Assembly (NCBI RefSeq): GCF_000422725.1
Contig: NZ_KE383909.1
Coordinates: 351,230-415,229 of the forward strand
DNA from: Flavobacterium subsaxonicum WB 4.1-42 = DSM 21790
GTDB lineage: Bacteria; Bacteroidota; Bacteroidia; Flavobacteriales; Flavobacteriaceae
Direction: 5' to 3'
DNA: 64,000 bases
In this document: positions 18,352-26,677 of the stretch, in pieces
How positions within the stretch are numbered: the stretch's first letter is position 1
How the letters are laid out: each line of letters begins with the position of its first letter
Notes under the pieces: generated by a model
Databases searched by the model: none
What the model was told of the DNA's origin: nothing
What the model saw: the letters and a program-made list of their open reading frames with translations, nothing else
Made by a program: the position numbers and the translations under genes

Positions 18352-19444
18352 AGTAAGGCATGTGTTAGGCATCTCAGGAGGAAAGGACAGTGCTGCTTTA
18401 GCGATATATATGAAAATTCATTATCCTGAACTAGATATAGAATATTATACAGCAGATACAGGTAAAGAATTAAAGGAGACATACGAATTAATTAAGAATC
18501 TGGAAATTTTTCTTGGAAAAAAAATTATTCAATTAAGAGGATATAAAGAAAGTCCAGAAATTGCTTTTGATCATAAACTAAAAATGTTGGGCGGATTTTT
18601 GCCATCAGCTCAAAATAGGTGGTGTACGAAGTATCTTAAATTAGATCCTTTTGAAAAATTTGTTGGTGATGATCCAGTAATCTCTTACGTAGGTATCCGT
18701 GGCGATGAAGACAGGGAAGGATATATTTCAAAAAAAACAAATATTCAATCAATATTTCCATTCAGAAAAAATATCTGGAGTGAAGATGTCATCAGCAAAT
18801 TTCTTTCAAATTTAAATATAGAGGTAGTATCCGATATTTTTAAATCTGCAGTTCAGAATAATAAATCTGAAAGAATACAAGAAATCTTGTTGACAAAACT
18901 TTCACCCAACTACAACCAACAACAAAAATTAAATCAATTATTAGACCTTGGAATTAAGGAATTTAATCATGCTGTCTTTAGTTTTATAAAGACTACTAAT
19001 TACCCATTATCCCAAGAAGATAGTTTTGCTCTAATCAATAATGAAGAAATTTTAGTACGAGACGATATCTTTAAATTGTTAGAAGACTCAGGTGTAGGAG
19101 TGCCAGAATATTATAAAGAGATTGAATTTGAAATTGATGGTAAAAAAGGAACTTATGCCAGAAGCAGATCTGGCTGTTTTTTCTGCTTTTATCAACAAAA
19201 AATTGAGTGGATTTGGCTATATGAGCAACATCCTGAAAAGTTTGCTGAAGCAATGGAATACGAGAAAGATGGATATGCTTGGATACAAGATGAGCCACTA
19301 TCAGATATCATAAAACCGGAAAGGATCGCTCAAATAAAAGAAAATTACATTAAAAGAAGTGAAAGAAAGACTTCAACATCACCATATTTACTAGATATAC
19401 TTGCTGAAGCCGAAGGTGAAGGATGTGCAAGTTGTTTCATATAA
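18344..19444 (+). CDS. sspD: SspD/DndC-like PAPS-reductase-family ATP pyrophosphatase
   Basis: A 366-residue member of the phosphoadenosine-phosphosulfate reductase superfamily. The PP-loop SGGKDS stands at residues 11-16, and RWCTKYLKLDPFEKF follows at about 95. Cysteines at about Cys97, the CFFC pair near residue 280 and a final GCASCFI could hold an iron-sulfur cluster, as known for DndC. By analogy the enzyme adenylates the DNA phosphate and passes on sulfur mobilised by the cysteine desulfurase encoded at 23587-24738. It overlaps sspC by 8 bp and is followed after 4 bp by the GHKL gene, so modification and putative effector genes form one operon. Confidence 0.88.
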   Translation: MSKVRHVLGISGGKDSAALAIYMKIHYPELDIEYYTADTGKELKETYELIKNLEIFLGKKIIQLRGYKESPEIAFDHKLKMLGGFLPSAQNRWCTKYLKLDPFEKFVGDDPVISYVGIRGDEDREGYISKKTNIQSIFPFRKNIWSEDVISKFLSNLNIEVVSDIFKSAVQNNKSERIQEILLTKLSPNYNQQQKLNQLLDLGIKEFNHAVFSFIKTTNYPLSQEDSFALINNEEILVRDDIFKLLEDSGVGVPEYYKEIEFEIDGKKGTYARSRSGCFFCFYQQKIEWIWLYEQHPEKFAEAMEYEKDGYAWIQDEPLSDIIKPERIAQIKENYIKRSERKTSTSPYLLDILAEAEGEGCASCFI

Positions 19445-19448
19445 CATA

Positions 19449-21734
19449 ATGGAAGAAGAAAAAGAAATCCAAGTTGAGATTAATGATTCTATAAGTTTTA
19501 CTGTAGATGCAGGCCTTATTGACAGGTTAGGCAGGGAACTTGTTGGTCGTTCAGAAACTGCCGTGTCAGAATTAGTTAAAAACGCTTATGACGCTGACGC
19601 TACATTAGTAGAAGTTAAATTTATAAATTCTAACATCGTAGGCGGTACTTTAAAAATTATTGATAATGGATTAGGAATGACAAGAGAGCAACTAAGAAGA
19701 GGCTTCATGACAATCTCATCCTCAGATAAAGTACATAACCCCATATCTGAAAGGTACCAGAGAAGTAAAGCTGGCAGGAAAGGTATAGGTCGTTTCGCTA
19801 CTCACCGTCTGGGACGTAATTTGACAATAATTACCCAAACGCTATCTTCTGAAAAGGCCTTAAAACTAACTATAAATTGGGATAGCTATGTTATAGATCA
19901 GGACTTGGCCAATATTAAAAATCCCGTTGAAGAAATTGACAAAATTAGACCTGAAGGTACTGAACTAATTATTGATAATTTACGTGAATCTTGGAGTATT
20001 GCGGAAATTAAAAGGATTTATCGGTATGTATCAGATTTATTTCAACCGGATTATCTATCCGATAGGAGTAGAGATTTAAACTTAGCAAAACAACAGGATG
20101 AATCATTTACTGTAAATTTTTCAGAAGAAATTTGGGGGTCTGAAGTTGCTATAGCAAATCCGGACAAAATGATTTTTGAGAAGGCATTGGCAGTTATTGA
20201 AGGTTACATCGACAATGATCACGATGGTTTCTGTTCAGTATACAGTAATAATTTGGAATTAGAAAATGATATTATCCCTATTCTTTACGGCAAAAAATCT
20301 ACTGCAACCGTTTTGGAGAATGGAGTCGAAATTCAAAAAAAGATTATAATTGATAAATATAAAAACTTAAAAAATATTCATTTTAAAGTTTACTATTTTA
20401 TTTATAATCGAGAAATTTATTATACTAATATTAGTAAGACGGAACTTGCTAGTGTTCAAAAGATTGCTAAAGAACAAGGCGGAGTAAAACTATATCGAAA
20501 TGGTTTTAGAGTACTTCCGTATGGAGAAAGAGGTAATGATTGGCTAGGGATTGATAAAAGATATTTTGACGCTTCTGGACAAACTAATATTCCATCAGGA
20601 AATCAAAATCTTTTTGGGTTTGTTGAAATTGTAGATCAGGAAGGTGCTCAATTTGAGGAAACTGCAAGTCGTGAAGGAGTTCTTGAGAATGAATCTTATC
20701 TTGAACTTAGAGATTTTATTTCGAAGTCTCTTGGCGCAGGTACCAATAGAATACGTGCTCAAATAACTAGAATTAAAGACGAAAATGAAAGACAAAAACA
20801 ACAAACTTCTAATACTATTCCGGATGTTATAAGAAGTCCAATTGAAAAATTAGATGACTTACAAAATAATATTGATGATTTAGTAGGAGGAAACCTAAGC
20901 GATGAGCAGGCATCCACATACAAAGCTAATATACGACAGTATGTTGATGGATTGAAGCAAGACTTTCAAAAACTCTTAGACGAGTTAGGAATGACTAGAG
21001 TTTTAGCTGGATTGGGTTTGACCATAGGGGAATTTACCCATGAGGTCGTTCAGTTTTCTCCCTCATTATATGGGGATTTAGATGTATTAACAGATCAGGT
21101 TTTAAACGAACAGGGTTTATATTCACTTGAGAATTTGAAGCGTACAATCGACTTATTCACATCATATACCTCTTATTTTAATGCAACGGTATCTGCAAAT
21201 GTTAGTAGAGAATTAAAGCCTCAAGAGCTTGATGTAGTTGTAACAAAGTTCCAGAATGTTATATCTTCCGATTTAAAAAAATTGTCAATTGAATTAGTAG
21301 TGGAGCCATATGGATATAACTTATTTACCGTTCCAATGCATTCGTCTGAATGGAGTTCTATTTTATTTAATTTATATACCAACACAAAAAAAGCAATCAA
21401 AAGACGGAATGTGCCAGGCAAAATTAAAATTATAATTGGTAAGGAAGCAGATTTACTTTACCTTGAATTCTTAGATAATGGTGACGGCGTTCCATCTGAA
21501 AATAGAAATAGAATCTTCGACGCTTTTTTTACTACATCAACACCGGCAGGATTTGATGCAACCCAAGATGAACGTTTGACAGGAACAGGTTTGGGCTTAA
21601 AAATTGTTAAAGATATTGTTCAAACATATGGTGGAACAATTGATTTAATAGAACCAGAACAAGGTTACATGACTTGCATTAGAATTGAAATGCCATTAGC
21701 AACAGAAAAACAAAGACAAGATTATGCAGTATAA
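19449..21734 (+). CDS. Two-headed GHKL protein: MORC/Hsp90-like ATPase plus histidine kinase
   Basis: A 761-residue protein starting at ATG 19449, 4 bp after the sspD stop; an in-frame upstream extension inside sspD is not needed. The N-terminal GHKL ATPase domain (HATPase_c_3 type) has N-box ELVKNAYDAD (41-50), DNGLGM (72-77) and GRKGIGRFA (109-117). The middle part is of unknown fold with coiled coil near 440-500. The C-terminal part is a histidine-kinase core: H-box GEFTHE with His531, N-box around Asn641 and Asn645, DNGDG from Asp676, and TGTGLGLKIV near 711. It overlaps the receiver gene by 11 bp, so that protein is the obvious phosphorelay partner. GHKL ATPases of the MORC/MutL type occur in some restriction systems. 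A phosphorothioate- or phage-sensing role is inference from the operon. Confidence 0.85.
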   Translation: MEEEKEIQVEINDSISFTVDAGLIDRLGRELVGRSETAVSELVKNAYDADATLVEVKFINSNIVGGTLKIIDNGLGMTREQLRRGFMTISSSDKVHNPISERYQRSKAGRKGIGRFATHRLGRNLTIITQTLSSEKALKLTINWDSYVIDQDLANIKNPVEEIDKIRPEGTELIIDNLRESWSIAEIKRIYRYVSDLFQPDYLSDRSRDLNLAKQQDESFTVNFSEEIWGSEVAIANPDKMIFEKALAVIEGYIDNDHDGFCSVYSNNLELENDIIPILYGKKSTATVLENGVEIQKKIIIDKYKNLKNIHFKVYYFIYNREIYYTNISKTELASVQKIAKEQGGVKLYRNGFRVLPYGERGNDWLGIDKRYFDASGQTNIPSGNQNLFGFVEIVDQEGAQFEETASREGVLENESYLELRDFISKSLGAGTNRIRAQITRIKDENERQKQQTSNTIPDVIRSPIEKLDDLQNNIDDLVGGNLSDEQASTYKANIRQYVDGLKQDFQKLLDELGMTRVLAGLGLTIGEFTHEVVQFSPSLYGDLDVLTDQVLNEQGLYSLENLKRTIDLFTSYTSYFNATVSANVSRELKPQELDVVVTKFQNVISSDLKKLSIELVVEPYGYNLFTVPMHSSEWSSILFNLYTNTKKAIKRRNVPGKIKIIIGKEADLLYLEFLDNGDGVPSENRNRIFDAFFTTSTPAGFDATQDERLTGTGLGLKIVKDIVQTYGGTIDLIEPEQGYMTCIRIEMPLATEKQRQDYAV

Positions 21735-22875
21735 ATATCTATACATAGATGACGTAAAAGATGGCAATGAAATTGGTGTTATTAATGCCCTTCAAAAGGA
21801 TGGTCATCTCGAAGTTGATTTTATGCAGCCTATGGAATGGGATTTAATGTTTACCAAAGAAATCGATGGAACACCAAATGTTGATTATCTACCAAAAAAT
21901 TTAGAGGGCTACAATGGTTTGATATTAGATTTACGACTATATGACAATGCAAACAATAAAGGTTACACTGCAACATATCGCGGATCAACCGTAGCACAAG
22001 AAATAAGAACATTGGTAAAAGAAAAGGAAATCAACCATGATATTCCAATTGTTCTGATCACAGCTAATGAAAATGTTGACACATCATTGGATGAAACAGG
22101 GAAGGACTTATTTGATAATATCGTAAAAAGAAGTGATGTTGGAAACGCTTATACAACATTCCGAAGTAAATTAATAAGTTTAGCTGCTGGCTATATATTT
22201 TTTAATAATGAACAAAAGTCATTGGAATATATATTTTCTTATGATAAAGTTTCTAATATTGACTTTAGATTCATTCAGTACTTTAATGATATTAAAGATC
22301 AGCCAACTCATGTAATTTCAAGATTTCTTACTAAAAATGTCTTTGAGAAACCATCCTTTTTAATTGATGAATATTACCTGTCAGCCAGATTAGGTATCTC
22401 AATGCAGTCAGAAGATTGGATAAATTTCAAGAATAACTTTCTTAACGACTATAAATATAAAGGCGTTTTTTCTGATTTTTATGATCGATGGTGGATGGTG
22501 GAAATTGAAAATTGGTGGGATGAAAATTTTAAAGATTGTTATTTGAGGTCAATAACATCGTTAGATAGAGCTAAATTGATAAGTGAGCTATTCGCTTTAA
22601 AATTATCCCCACTCGAAAAAACTCCAAGATCTACTTCGAATAAATTTTGGACTGTATGTAAAGTTACAAAACGAGCAATCGATAATGTCGATGGTTTTAT
22701 AATTGCTAATCAAGATGATAATTTTCCTTGGCAGGAAAAAGAATATATAAGTCGGGATGAGGCCCTCAGGCCCACAAATAAAACATTATGGAAAGATGTT
22801 GCGATAATTGACAAAGAAAAGCTTGAAAAGCTAAAGGCTGTATTGGAAAGGGAAGAACAAAGAGAAAAACGATAA
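21724..22875 (+). CDS. Response-regulator-like protein with receiver domain and unknown C-terminus
   Basis: A 383-residue protein. Residues 1-145 look like a receiver domain: acidic pair Asp9-Asp10 (LYIDD), likely phospho-acceptor Asp69 in GLILDLRL, Thr113 in VLITANE, and Lys135 in NIVKRSD, the full set of receiver landmarks. The C-terminal 230 residues show no HTH or known output domain; they are rich in Trp, Phe and acidic residues (for example DRWWMVEIENWWDENF) and may be an effector or protein-binding part. It overlaps the kinase gene by 11 bp and is followed after 4 bp by an unknown gene. It is the likely phosphorylation target of His531 of the upstream protein. Confidence 0.75.
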   Translation: MQYKYLYIDDVKDGNEIGVINALQKDGHLEVDFMQPMEWDLMFTKEIDGTPNVDYLPKNLEGYNGLILDLRLYDNANNKGYTATYRGSTVAQEIRTLVKEKEINHDIPIVLITANENVDTSLDETGKDLFDNIVKRSDVGNAYTTFRSKLISLAAGYIFFNNEQKSLEYIFSYDKVSNIDFRFIQYFNDIKDQPTHVISRFLTKNVFEKPSFLIDEYYLSARLGISMQSEDWINFKNNFLNDYKYKGVFSDFYDRWWMVEIENWWDENFKDCYLRSITSLDRAKLISELFALKLSPLEKTPRSTSNKFWTVCKVTKRAIDNVDGFIIANQDDNFPWQEKEYISRDEALRPTNKTLWKDVAIIDKEKLEKLKAVLEREEQREKR

Positions 22876-22879
22876 TCGC

Positions 22880-23632
22880 ATGGTGAATAGTGACTTAAAT
22901 TACTTAGCAGAACTACTTTATAAAGAAAGTCTATGTAGAGATATCGACCAACTTAATAATACTACTGGCCGTCTTTATAATATCCACCATTCAGATAAAC
23001 ATAATTATAAAATTATTGATTTTGAATTCATAAATATCGACAAAATTGGTAAGAGCATACCAATGGAAACAGATGATTTAAAAATTTTATTTTCAATATG
23101 CATTCATTTCAAAGAAATGGATATATATACGGTCAGCGACCCATTAATTGACTTAAAATTTAATATTGAACTTTTTGGTTATGTTTTAAATGATCTTTAT
23201 CCAGAGGGTACTGATTTGCATTCATCATGGCATCTTGATCGACATATTTTTGATAAGCTTGATGAAGAAAACAAATTTTCTCATCCGCATTATCATTTTA
23301 CTTTTGGAGGTAACAAGATGAAAGATGCGCTCGGAAAATTTAACTATGGACAAAGTCTTATCCTTCCTACGCCAAGAATTGCATATCCGCCGATGGATGC
23401 TATTTTAGGGATTGATTTTATAATTCAAAATTATTATAATAAAAATAAAGTGAAAAATATTCTTACTGATTCGGAATATATACGAATTGTAGGGGGTGCA
23501 CAAGAAAGGTTGTGGAAACCTTATTATATGTCGATTTTTTCCAAATGGAACTGTTCAGTGTCGGAAAATATCGAAGAAGCTTTTAATTATAGCAAACTTT
23601 TACCATTCTTACATTCAAATTCGATCGCCTGA
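22880..23632 (+). CDS. Unknown protein with His-rich motifs, last gene of the ssp operon
   Basis: A 250-residue soluble protein that I do not recognise. In its middle it has a dense set of histidines and acidic residues: SSWHLDRHIFDKL (about residues 115-127) and FSHPHYHFTFGGNK (about 133-146). Closely spaced His and Asp residues of this kind often bind metal, so an enzyme is possible, but this is speculation. It follows the receiver gene after 4 bp and its end overlaps the convergent sspA gene by 46 bp, which suggests the whole island has been transferred as a compact unit. Confidence 0.7.
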   Translation: MVNSDLNYLAELLYKESLCRDIDQLNNTTGRLYNIHHSDKHNYKIIDFEFINIDKIGKSIPMETDDLKILFSICIHFKEMDIYTVSDPLIDLKFNIELFGYVLNDLYPEGTDLHSSWHLDRHIFDKLDEENKFSHPHYHFTFGGNKMKDALGKFNYGQSLILPTPRIAYPPMDAILGIDFIIQNYYNKNKVKNILTDSEYIRIVGGAQERLWKPYYMSIFSKWNCSVSENIEEAFNYSKLLPFLHSNSIA

Positions 23633-24738
23633 ACCAATTTTTCTATATCAGAAAATTTATTTGCTTTACCTATAGAAATACGTAAGCTGCCTAAAGATTG
23701 TGTGTCATCCAATCCCATGGCACTTAAAACATGGGATGATTGAATTAACGAGGATGTACAGGCTGATCCATTACTGACTGCGATGTTTTTGTATTTACCT
23801 ATAAAGATATTTGCATCAAAATTCGGAAGACATATATTTAAAGTATTGTATAATCTTTGACTTTTACTACCGTTTAAAAAAGAACCGTTAATTTTTAATA
23901 ACCTATTCTCAATAATATTTCTGATTTCAGAAATATGTTTTTCATTATAAGTCATATCTTTAATAGCACACTTGCTTGCTTCTCCAAAACCGACAATTGC
24001 CGGAACATTTAGTGTTCCACTCCTTAATCCTGCTTCGTGACCTCCTCCGTGTTGTAAAGATAAAATCTTAGCTTTTGACTTTTTATTGATATATAATGCT
24101 CCAACACCTTTTGGTCCATAAAATTTATGAGGAGAAAAGCACATTATATCGATTTCATTTTCTAGAACGTCTGTAGTTAATTTACCCACGGCTTGGGTAG
24201 CGTCCGTCATAAACAGCGCGTTGGCTTGATGTGTAATTGTACTAATTTTTTGAATTGGCTGAATTACACCTGTCTCATTATTGACCCACATGACGCTAAC
24301 AAGTAAAGTATAATCTTTTTTAATGATTTGCTTTAATTGCTCAAGATTTATTAACCCATCATTATTTACTTCTAGATAATCAATTTCGAATCCTAATGAC
24401 TCTAAGTATTTACATGTATCTACAACAGCCTTATGCTCCGTTTTAACAGTAATAATGTGCTTTTTATAATTAGTATGTTGTAAACTTAAGCCCTTTAGGG
24501 CAATATTTATACTTTCTGTAGCTCCAGAAGTAAAAATAATTTCGGTTGGATCTGCATTAATTAGTTCCGCAACATTATTTCGGGCATCTTTAACTGCCGA
24601 ATTTGCAGCTATTCCTGCTTGATGTGTACTGTTAGCATTTGCGAAATTTTCTTTAAAATAAGGCAGCATTGAATCTAAAACCCTGTCATCAATGGGAGTG
24701 GTTGCATTATTATCGAAGTAAATAAATGAATTATCCAT
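23587..24738 (-). CDS. sspA: SspA-like cysteine desulfurase (IscS/NifS family)
   Basis: A 383-residue PLP-dependent cysteine desulfurase that takes sulfur from cysteine as a persulfide. The start is ATG 24738; a TTG two codons upstream is less likely. The PLP-binding Lys205 lies in CFSPHKFYGPKG, the substrate-site His in KTEHKAVVD, and the catalytic Cys327 in NGSACTSS, all as in IscS-type enzymes. In Ssp and Dnd phosphorothioation the desulfurase supplies sulfur to the SspD/DndC protein, and sspA is often separate from sspBCD, as here. It converges on the operon with a 46-bp overlap and is preceded on its strand by the nuclease and XRE genes. The AT-rich composition matches the rest of the island. 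Confidence 0.88.
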   Translation of the reverse strand: MDNSFIYFDNNATTPIDDRVLDSMLPYFKENFANANSTHQAGIAANSAVKDARNNVAELINADPTEIIFTSGATESINIALKGLSLQHTNYKKHIITVKTEHKAVVDTCKYLESLGFEIDYLEVNNDGLINLEQLKQIIKKDYTLLVSVMWVNNETGVIQPIQKISTITHQANALFMTDATQAVGKLTTDVLENEIDIMCFSPHKFYGPKGVGALYINKKSKAKILSLQHGGGHEAGLRSGTLNVPAIVGFGEASKCAIKDMTYNEKHISEIRNIIENRLLKINGSFLNGSKSQRLYNTLNICLPNFDANIFIGKYKNIAVSNGSACTSSLIQSSHVLSAMGLDDTQSLGSLRISIGKANKFSDIEKLVQAIEFECKNGKSLL

Positions 24739-24945
24739 ACGCAAAAATAAACATTATCTGCTTATTTATTGTCACGATAGTCATTTTAGAAGAAACACGT
24801 TACTGTAGTATATCATCCCTACATTAAATTAATTTACTAATTTCATATATATTTTATAGATTTCTTTCATCGTCAGATTAACGTTTTCATTATTAGATAT
24901 TTAACGCTTATTACGATTGTCATTTATTAGATTTGTTATGTTGAT

Positions 24946-25659
24946 TTAAACTAAATCATCAAGACACAGGATTAAGGTATTATTTACATTTTTTAAAATA
25001 AACCAAAATGATTTTTTATCAACTGTGTCAGTATCAACTTTTTTGAGTTCAGTTAAAAGTTCTTTTATATTCATTTTAAGTATGATAAAACAGCAACTTT
25101 TAAATTGATATAACTTTTGATAAATGGCAAGTTTATAAAAATCCTTTTCAAAATTCCCACTTTTCAAATTCTCATTTAATTTAACCTCAGCAATTAACGT
25201 TTGATGGTTTATATTATCTTGTCCTCCATGCAAAACAAAGTCAGGAACAAAATAAGTTTGATCTATTAAACCATTCTCTTTTATTTTTTCAAAAAGTGAT
25301 AAATTCTTTAAATTTTCATAGTTTTTTAAAGGCAGCGTTAAGTTGGCTTTGTTTATCTCTCCATTTAAGTTTAGTGATGAATACTTATGTCCAGTACCGT
25401 TTACAATTGAATACCATCTGTAATACAGTTGGTAACAAAAATTCCTTTCTAATGAATGCTCACGAATATTTTTTTGACTCTCCAAAAATCGTAAAATATA
25501 TTCGTCCGCATTATTCTTCTCAATTTCAGCTTGGAAAAAGGGATTGTCTGAAATATTTTCACCTTTCTCTAGACCAATGTACGTGTCAAATGTTATAAAA
25601 ACTTGATCAATCTTGCTAACTGAATTATAAAGATCATCTAAATAAATATTTCCTGTCAT
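24946..25659 (-). CDS. Putative PD-(D/E)XK nuclease of the ssp island
   Basis: A 237-residue protein with the arrangement of a PD-(D/E)XK nuclease: Glu71 and Gln77 in ERNFCYQLYYRW, Asp140 in VPDFVLHGG, and Glu158/Lys160 in LIAEVKLN. This order (E-x5-Q, PD, ExK) is found in small restriction-type nucleases. It lies 113 bp after the small XRE gene and 207 bp before sspA on the same strand. That order (regulator, nuclease) resembles controller-protein-regulated restriction genes. The substrate is unknown. It could cut unmodified invading DNA or respond to phosphorothioation; both are inference. Confidence 0.72.
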   Translation of the reverse strand: MTGNIYLDDLYNSVSKIDQVFITFDTYIGLEKGENISDNPFFQAEIEKNNADEYILRFLESQKNIREHSLERNFCYQLYYRWYSIVNGTGHKYSSLNLNGEINKANLTLPLKNYENLKNLSLFEKIKENGLIDQTYFVPDFVLHGGQDNINHQTLIAEVKLNENLKSGNFEKDFYKLAIYQKLYQFKSCCFIILKMNIKELLTELKKVDTDTVDKKSFWFILKNVNNTLILCLDDLV

Positions 25660-25772
25660 TTCTATGTGATTAAGATTTGATCATAGATGTATTACTCTTG
25701 TAAGAATTATATTTAAATTCCATGAATAAAATAATCTGAGTATATAACTTGCCATAATAAGAAGTAAAACAA

Positions 25773-26036
25773 TCACTTTTTGATAGCTCCGTCTAAGCTC
25801 GAATAATATTCATTAAAATCAAAATCAATATCAAGTAAATCTTTAGGATGGACACGCAAGCCAATAGCAATATCAATTAAAGTGCTTAATCGACAATCTA
25901 TTTTGTTGTTTGCAACGTCGCTTATTCTAGCAGAGGTAGTATCGCATCTTTCAGATATTTGAGTATACGGTATATTACCTTTTGATTTTTTAATTCTATT
26001 AGCTATTAACTCTTTAATTTTGATAGTTTCATTCAT
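25773..26036 (-). CDS. Small XRE-type helix-turn-helix regulator, controller-like
   Basis: An 87-residue single-domain DNA-binding protein starting at ATG 26036 (MNETIKIKELIANRIKKSKG). The HTH is IPYTQISERCDTTSARISDV followed by DCRLSTLIDIAIGLRVHPKD, a typical Cro/C1-type fold. An upstream TTG-type start would add 16 residues but reads into the operator-like palindrome region. The size and position just ahead of a nuclease gene recall the C proteins of restriction-modification systems, which delay nuclease production until modification is in place. The 32-bp palindrome 40 bp upstream is the likely binding site. Confidence 0.8.
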   Translation of the reverse strand: MNETIKIKELIANRIKKSKGNIPYTQISERCDTTSARISDVANNKIDCRLSTLIDIAIGLRVHPKDLLDIDFDFNEYYSSLDGAIKK

Positions 26037-26075
26037 GGGTTTAGCATTTGCTTGCAAGTTGAAGCTTGCTAATAA

Positions 26076-26107
26076 AAATTTCATTACCGAATTCGGTAAT
26101 GAAATTT
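26076..26107. promoter_or_regulatory. 32-bp perfect palindrome, probable operator
   Basis: Two 16-base arms (26076-26091 and 26092-26107) with no spacer are exactly complementary around a central GAATTC. It lies 40 bp upstream of the XRE regulator start and about 40 bp from a rightward promoter box at 26147-26154. A dyad with a CGAATTCG core between divergent transcription units is what a dimeric HTH repressor would bind. The absence of a loop and of a T-run argues against a terminator. Confidence 0.7.
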
Positions 26108-26146
26108 ATTTTTAATATATTTGTAATTATTATACTTATGAATGTG

Positions 26147-26348
26147 TAATTTTGCGATTCTTCAATAAAATATTTGAAGCATTCGCTTTGAATCTTGCTT
26201 AGAAAAACTGGACACTTTTTTAGCGCGCAAGATGATGAGTGCAAATGCTCACGCCTTAAAGGGCGTGGGCTCACTTATTCGCGCGCAGGTAGTCCAGTAA
26301 ATCCTTTAAGCAATAAGCTGAGTTTAAACCCACGCCTCTTTTTTTTGG
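26147..26348 (+). ncRNA. Putative structured small RNA, about 185 nt, with own promoter and T-tract
   Basis: A TAatTTTG box (26147-26154), with TTTG at 26120-26123, would start a plus-strand transcript near 26161. The following sequence folds as a rod by successive complementary pairs: 26195-26201 with 26307-26313, 26207-26213 with 26292-26298, GCGCGC at 26223-26228 with 26281-26286, 26238-26241 with 26272-26275, and 26250-26255 with 26262-26267. An 8-base block (26329-26336) complementary to 26262-26269 is followed by eight T, so an alternative terminator pairing is possible. No ORF is present. A transposon end or a border scar would be alternatives. The RNA is not assigned to a known family. 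Confidence 0.45.
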
Positions 26349-26677
26349 CATTATTATAATTTTACTCTGCTTAATTCTTAGCGTACTTCACATATATTCA
26401 TAGTCTCGCATATACGTAATTGTTGAACCAATAGTTGCTGCCTATGGGATAAAAAATCTTTATTATGCTTTTAAGGCCTGGGAGGTACTGATTTTCTTTT
26501 GAGTTAGTGGTCGGGAGTCTCGGGCTATTTTTCAAATCAACCATTTATTGCGATTGCCTATGCAAGGACAACTACATTGACCTTCTGTAGATTAAAAAAA
26601 GCCCCCTATATCTTCTTGGCGGACGACTAGGAGGCTCGGCTAACAAAACATTTCGTTTCATTTAACTTAACCAATGT
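26349..26677. other. Non-coding stretch upstream of susC
   Basis: These 329 bp hold no supported gene. They mark the return from AT-rich island sequence to ICE-like composition. A stem with 8-base arms (26600-26607 and 26629-26636, one mismatch or G-U) is bordered by seven A on its left side, which on the minus strand would read as a hairpin followed by a T-run. No minus-strand gene ends here, so it may be a leftover terminator of sequence displaced by insertion, or a leader structure for susC. Confidence 0.35.

Noticed and set aside
26205..26348. IS200/IS605-type element end
   Set aside because: The hairpins resemble such ends, but there is no TnpA or TnpB gene or recognisable remnant on either side.
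13630..26677. CRISPR array or retron in the AT-rich region
   Set aside because: No regularly spaced repeats and no cas or reverse transcriptase gene were seen; the inverted repeats near 26.2 kb occur once.
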